Of a DNA stretch of 64,000 nt, positions 63,834-64,000 are shown piece by piece. Each line of letters starts with the position of its first letter. Position 1 is the stretch's first letter. Position numbers and translations under genes: made by a program. The notes beneath the pieces were generated by a model. That model did no database searches. It was given only the letters and a program-made list of their open reading frames with translations, and was not told where the DNA came from. Source of the DNA: Flavobacterium suaedae (GTDB lineage Bacteria > Bacteroidota > Bacteroidia > Flavobacteriales > Flavobacteriaceae); assembly GCF_014642915.1 (NCBI RefSeq), contig NZ_BMJE01000001.1:186001-250000 (forward strand), read 5' to 3'.

Positions 63834-64000
63834 ATGATATATCCTAAAATACCTTTAGCCCAAAGTGTAATAGAAATATGTTTGGCTAAAGGAGTTACCA
63901 ATATTATAATTTCTCCCGGTTCGCGTAATGCACCGCTTACTATAGGTTTTGGCAGTAATCCTAATTTTAAGTGTTACAGCATAGCCGATGAGCGTTGTGC
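63834..64000 (+). CDS. menD: MenD, 5' part only
   Basis: The frame from the ATG at 63834 runs to the window edge (55 codons). MIYPKIPLAQSVIEICLAKG followed by ISPGSRNAPLTIGF and YSIADERCA is the N-terminus of SEPHCHC synthase (MenD), the thiamine-diphosphate enzyme of menaquinone synthesis. The first visible SPGSRNAPL is the isochorismate/TPP region of the family. Confidence 0.93.
   Translation, partial: MIYPKIPLAQSVIEICLAKGVTNIIISPGSRNAPLTIGFGSNPNFKCYSIADERC

Overview
The window looks like chromosomal DNA of a member of the Flavobacteriaceae (Bacteroidota), close to Flavobacterium. The reasons are: low G+C with heavy use of ATA and TTA codons; AT-rich leaders with few Shine-Dalgarno sites; -7 boxes of the TAnnTTTG type; and family-typical genes (DUF6095, DUF6146, DUF6787, DUF2520, fused ResB/CcsA, fused branched-chain 2-oxoacid dehydrogenase E1, OmpA with calcium-binding-like linkers). 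No tRNA, rRNA, CRISPR array, insertion sequence or prophage was seen. I call 65 protein genes, two of them cut by the window edges.

Layout. 1-1400: 5' part of a secreted two-repeat DUF4397 protein. 1645-5304: a tight minus-strand run of methyltransferase, ZIP transporter, murQ, DUF6095, lipoprotein and TerC. 5396-10135: nhaC, TIGR02757, a large multi-pass membrane protein and an ABC ATPase. 10273-13645: exported msrA and small envelope genes, including an unlisted 50-codon gene with its own terminator, then crcB and an acetyltransferase. 13812-22359: fabG, a VWA membrane protein, OmpA, an aldehyde dehydrogenase and the E1 fusion. 22544-29084: an M1-like outer-membrane protein without the zinc site, a LOG-family protein and uvrA. 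29375-31410: an AT-rich accessory-looking cassette of Cys-rich lipoprotein, LolA-like protein and TlpA-like thioredoxin. 31497-38668: DUF2945, aldo/keto reductase, an ABC-F ATPase, pyrR-pyrB, a STAS-like protein, rnz and pdxH. 38760-42353: sixA, ppk1, ppx. 42405-44331: an ECF sigma, anti-sigma and Spy-like sensor operon opposite a Cys-rich copper-storage protein. 44414-49575: two tandem HAD phosphatases, a secreted TPR-like protein, photolyase and DUF2911. 49649-53979: a PIG-L deacetylase, a 34-aa membrane protein and an SSS symporter. 54022-56796: an operon with maf, a UbiA-like protein without its aspartate motifs, kdsC and DUF2520. 56874-64000: M1 peptidase, a secreted protein, fused CcsBA, a two-helix K+ channel, a glutathione peroxidase lipoprotein and the start of menD.

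How the genes work together. Most are housekeeping genes in order-conserved blocks: pyrimidine salvage and synthesis, polyphosphate synthesis and breakdown, cytochrome c maturation, and LPS Kdo phosphate removal. A theme of envelope redox and repair recurs (exported MsrA, exported glutathione peroxidase, TlpA, CcsBA, Csp). Convergent gene pairs are separated by unusually long perfect-stem bidirectional terminators. The most interesting material is the split TlpA/Cys-rich lipoprotein cassette, two proteins that kept a fold but lost catalytic motifs (UbiA-like and M1-like), two very short genes, and two operator-like sites.
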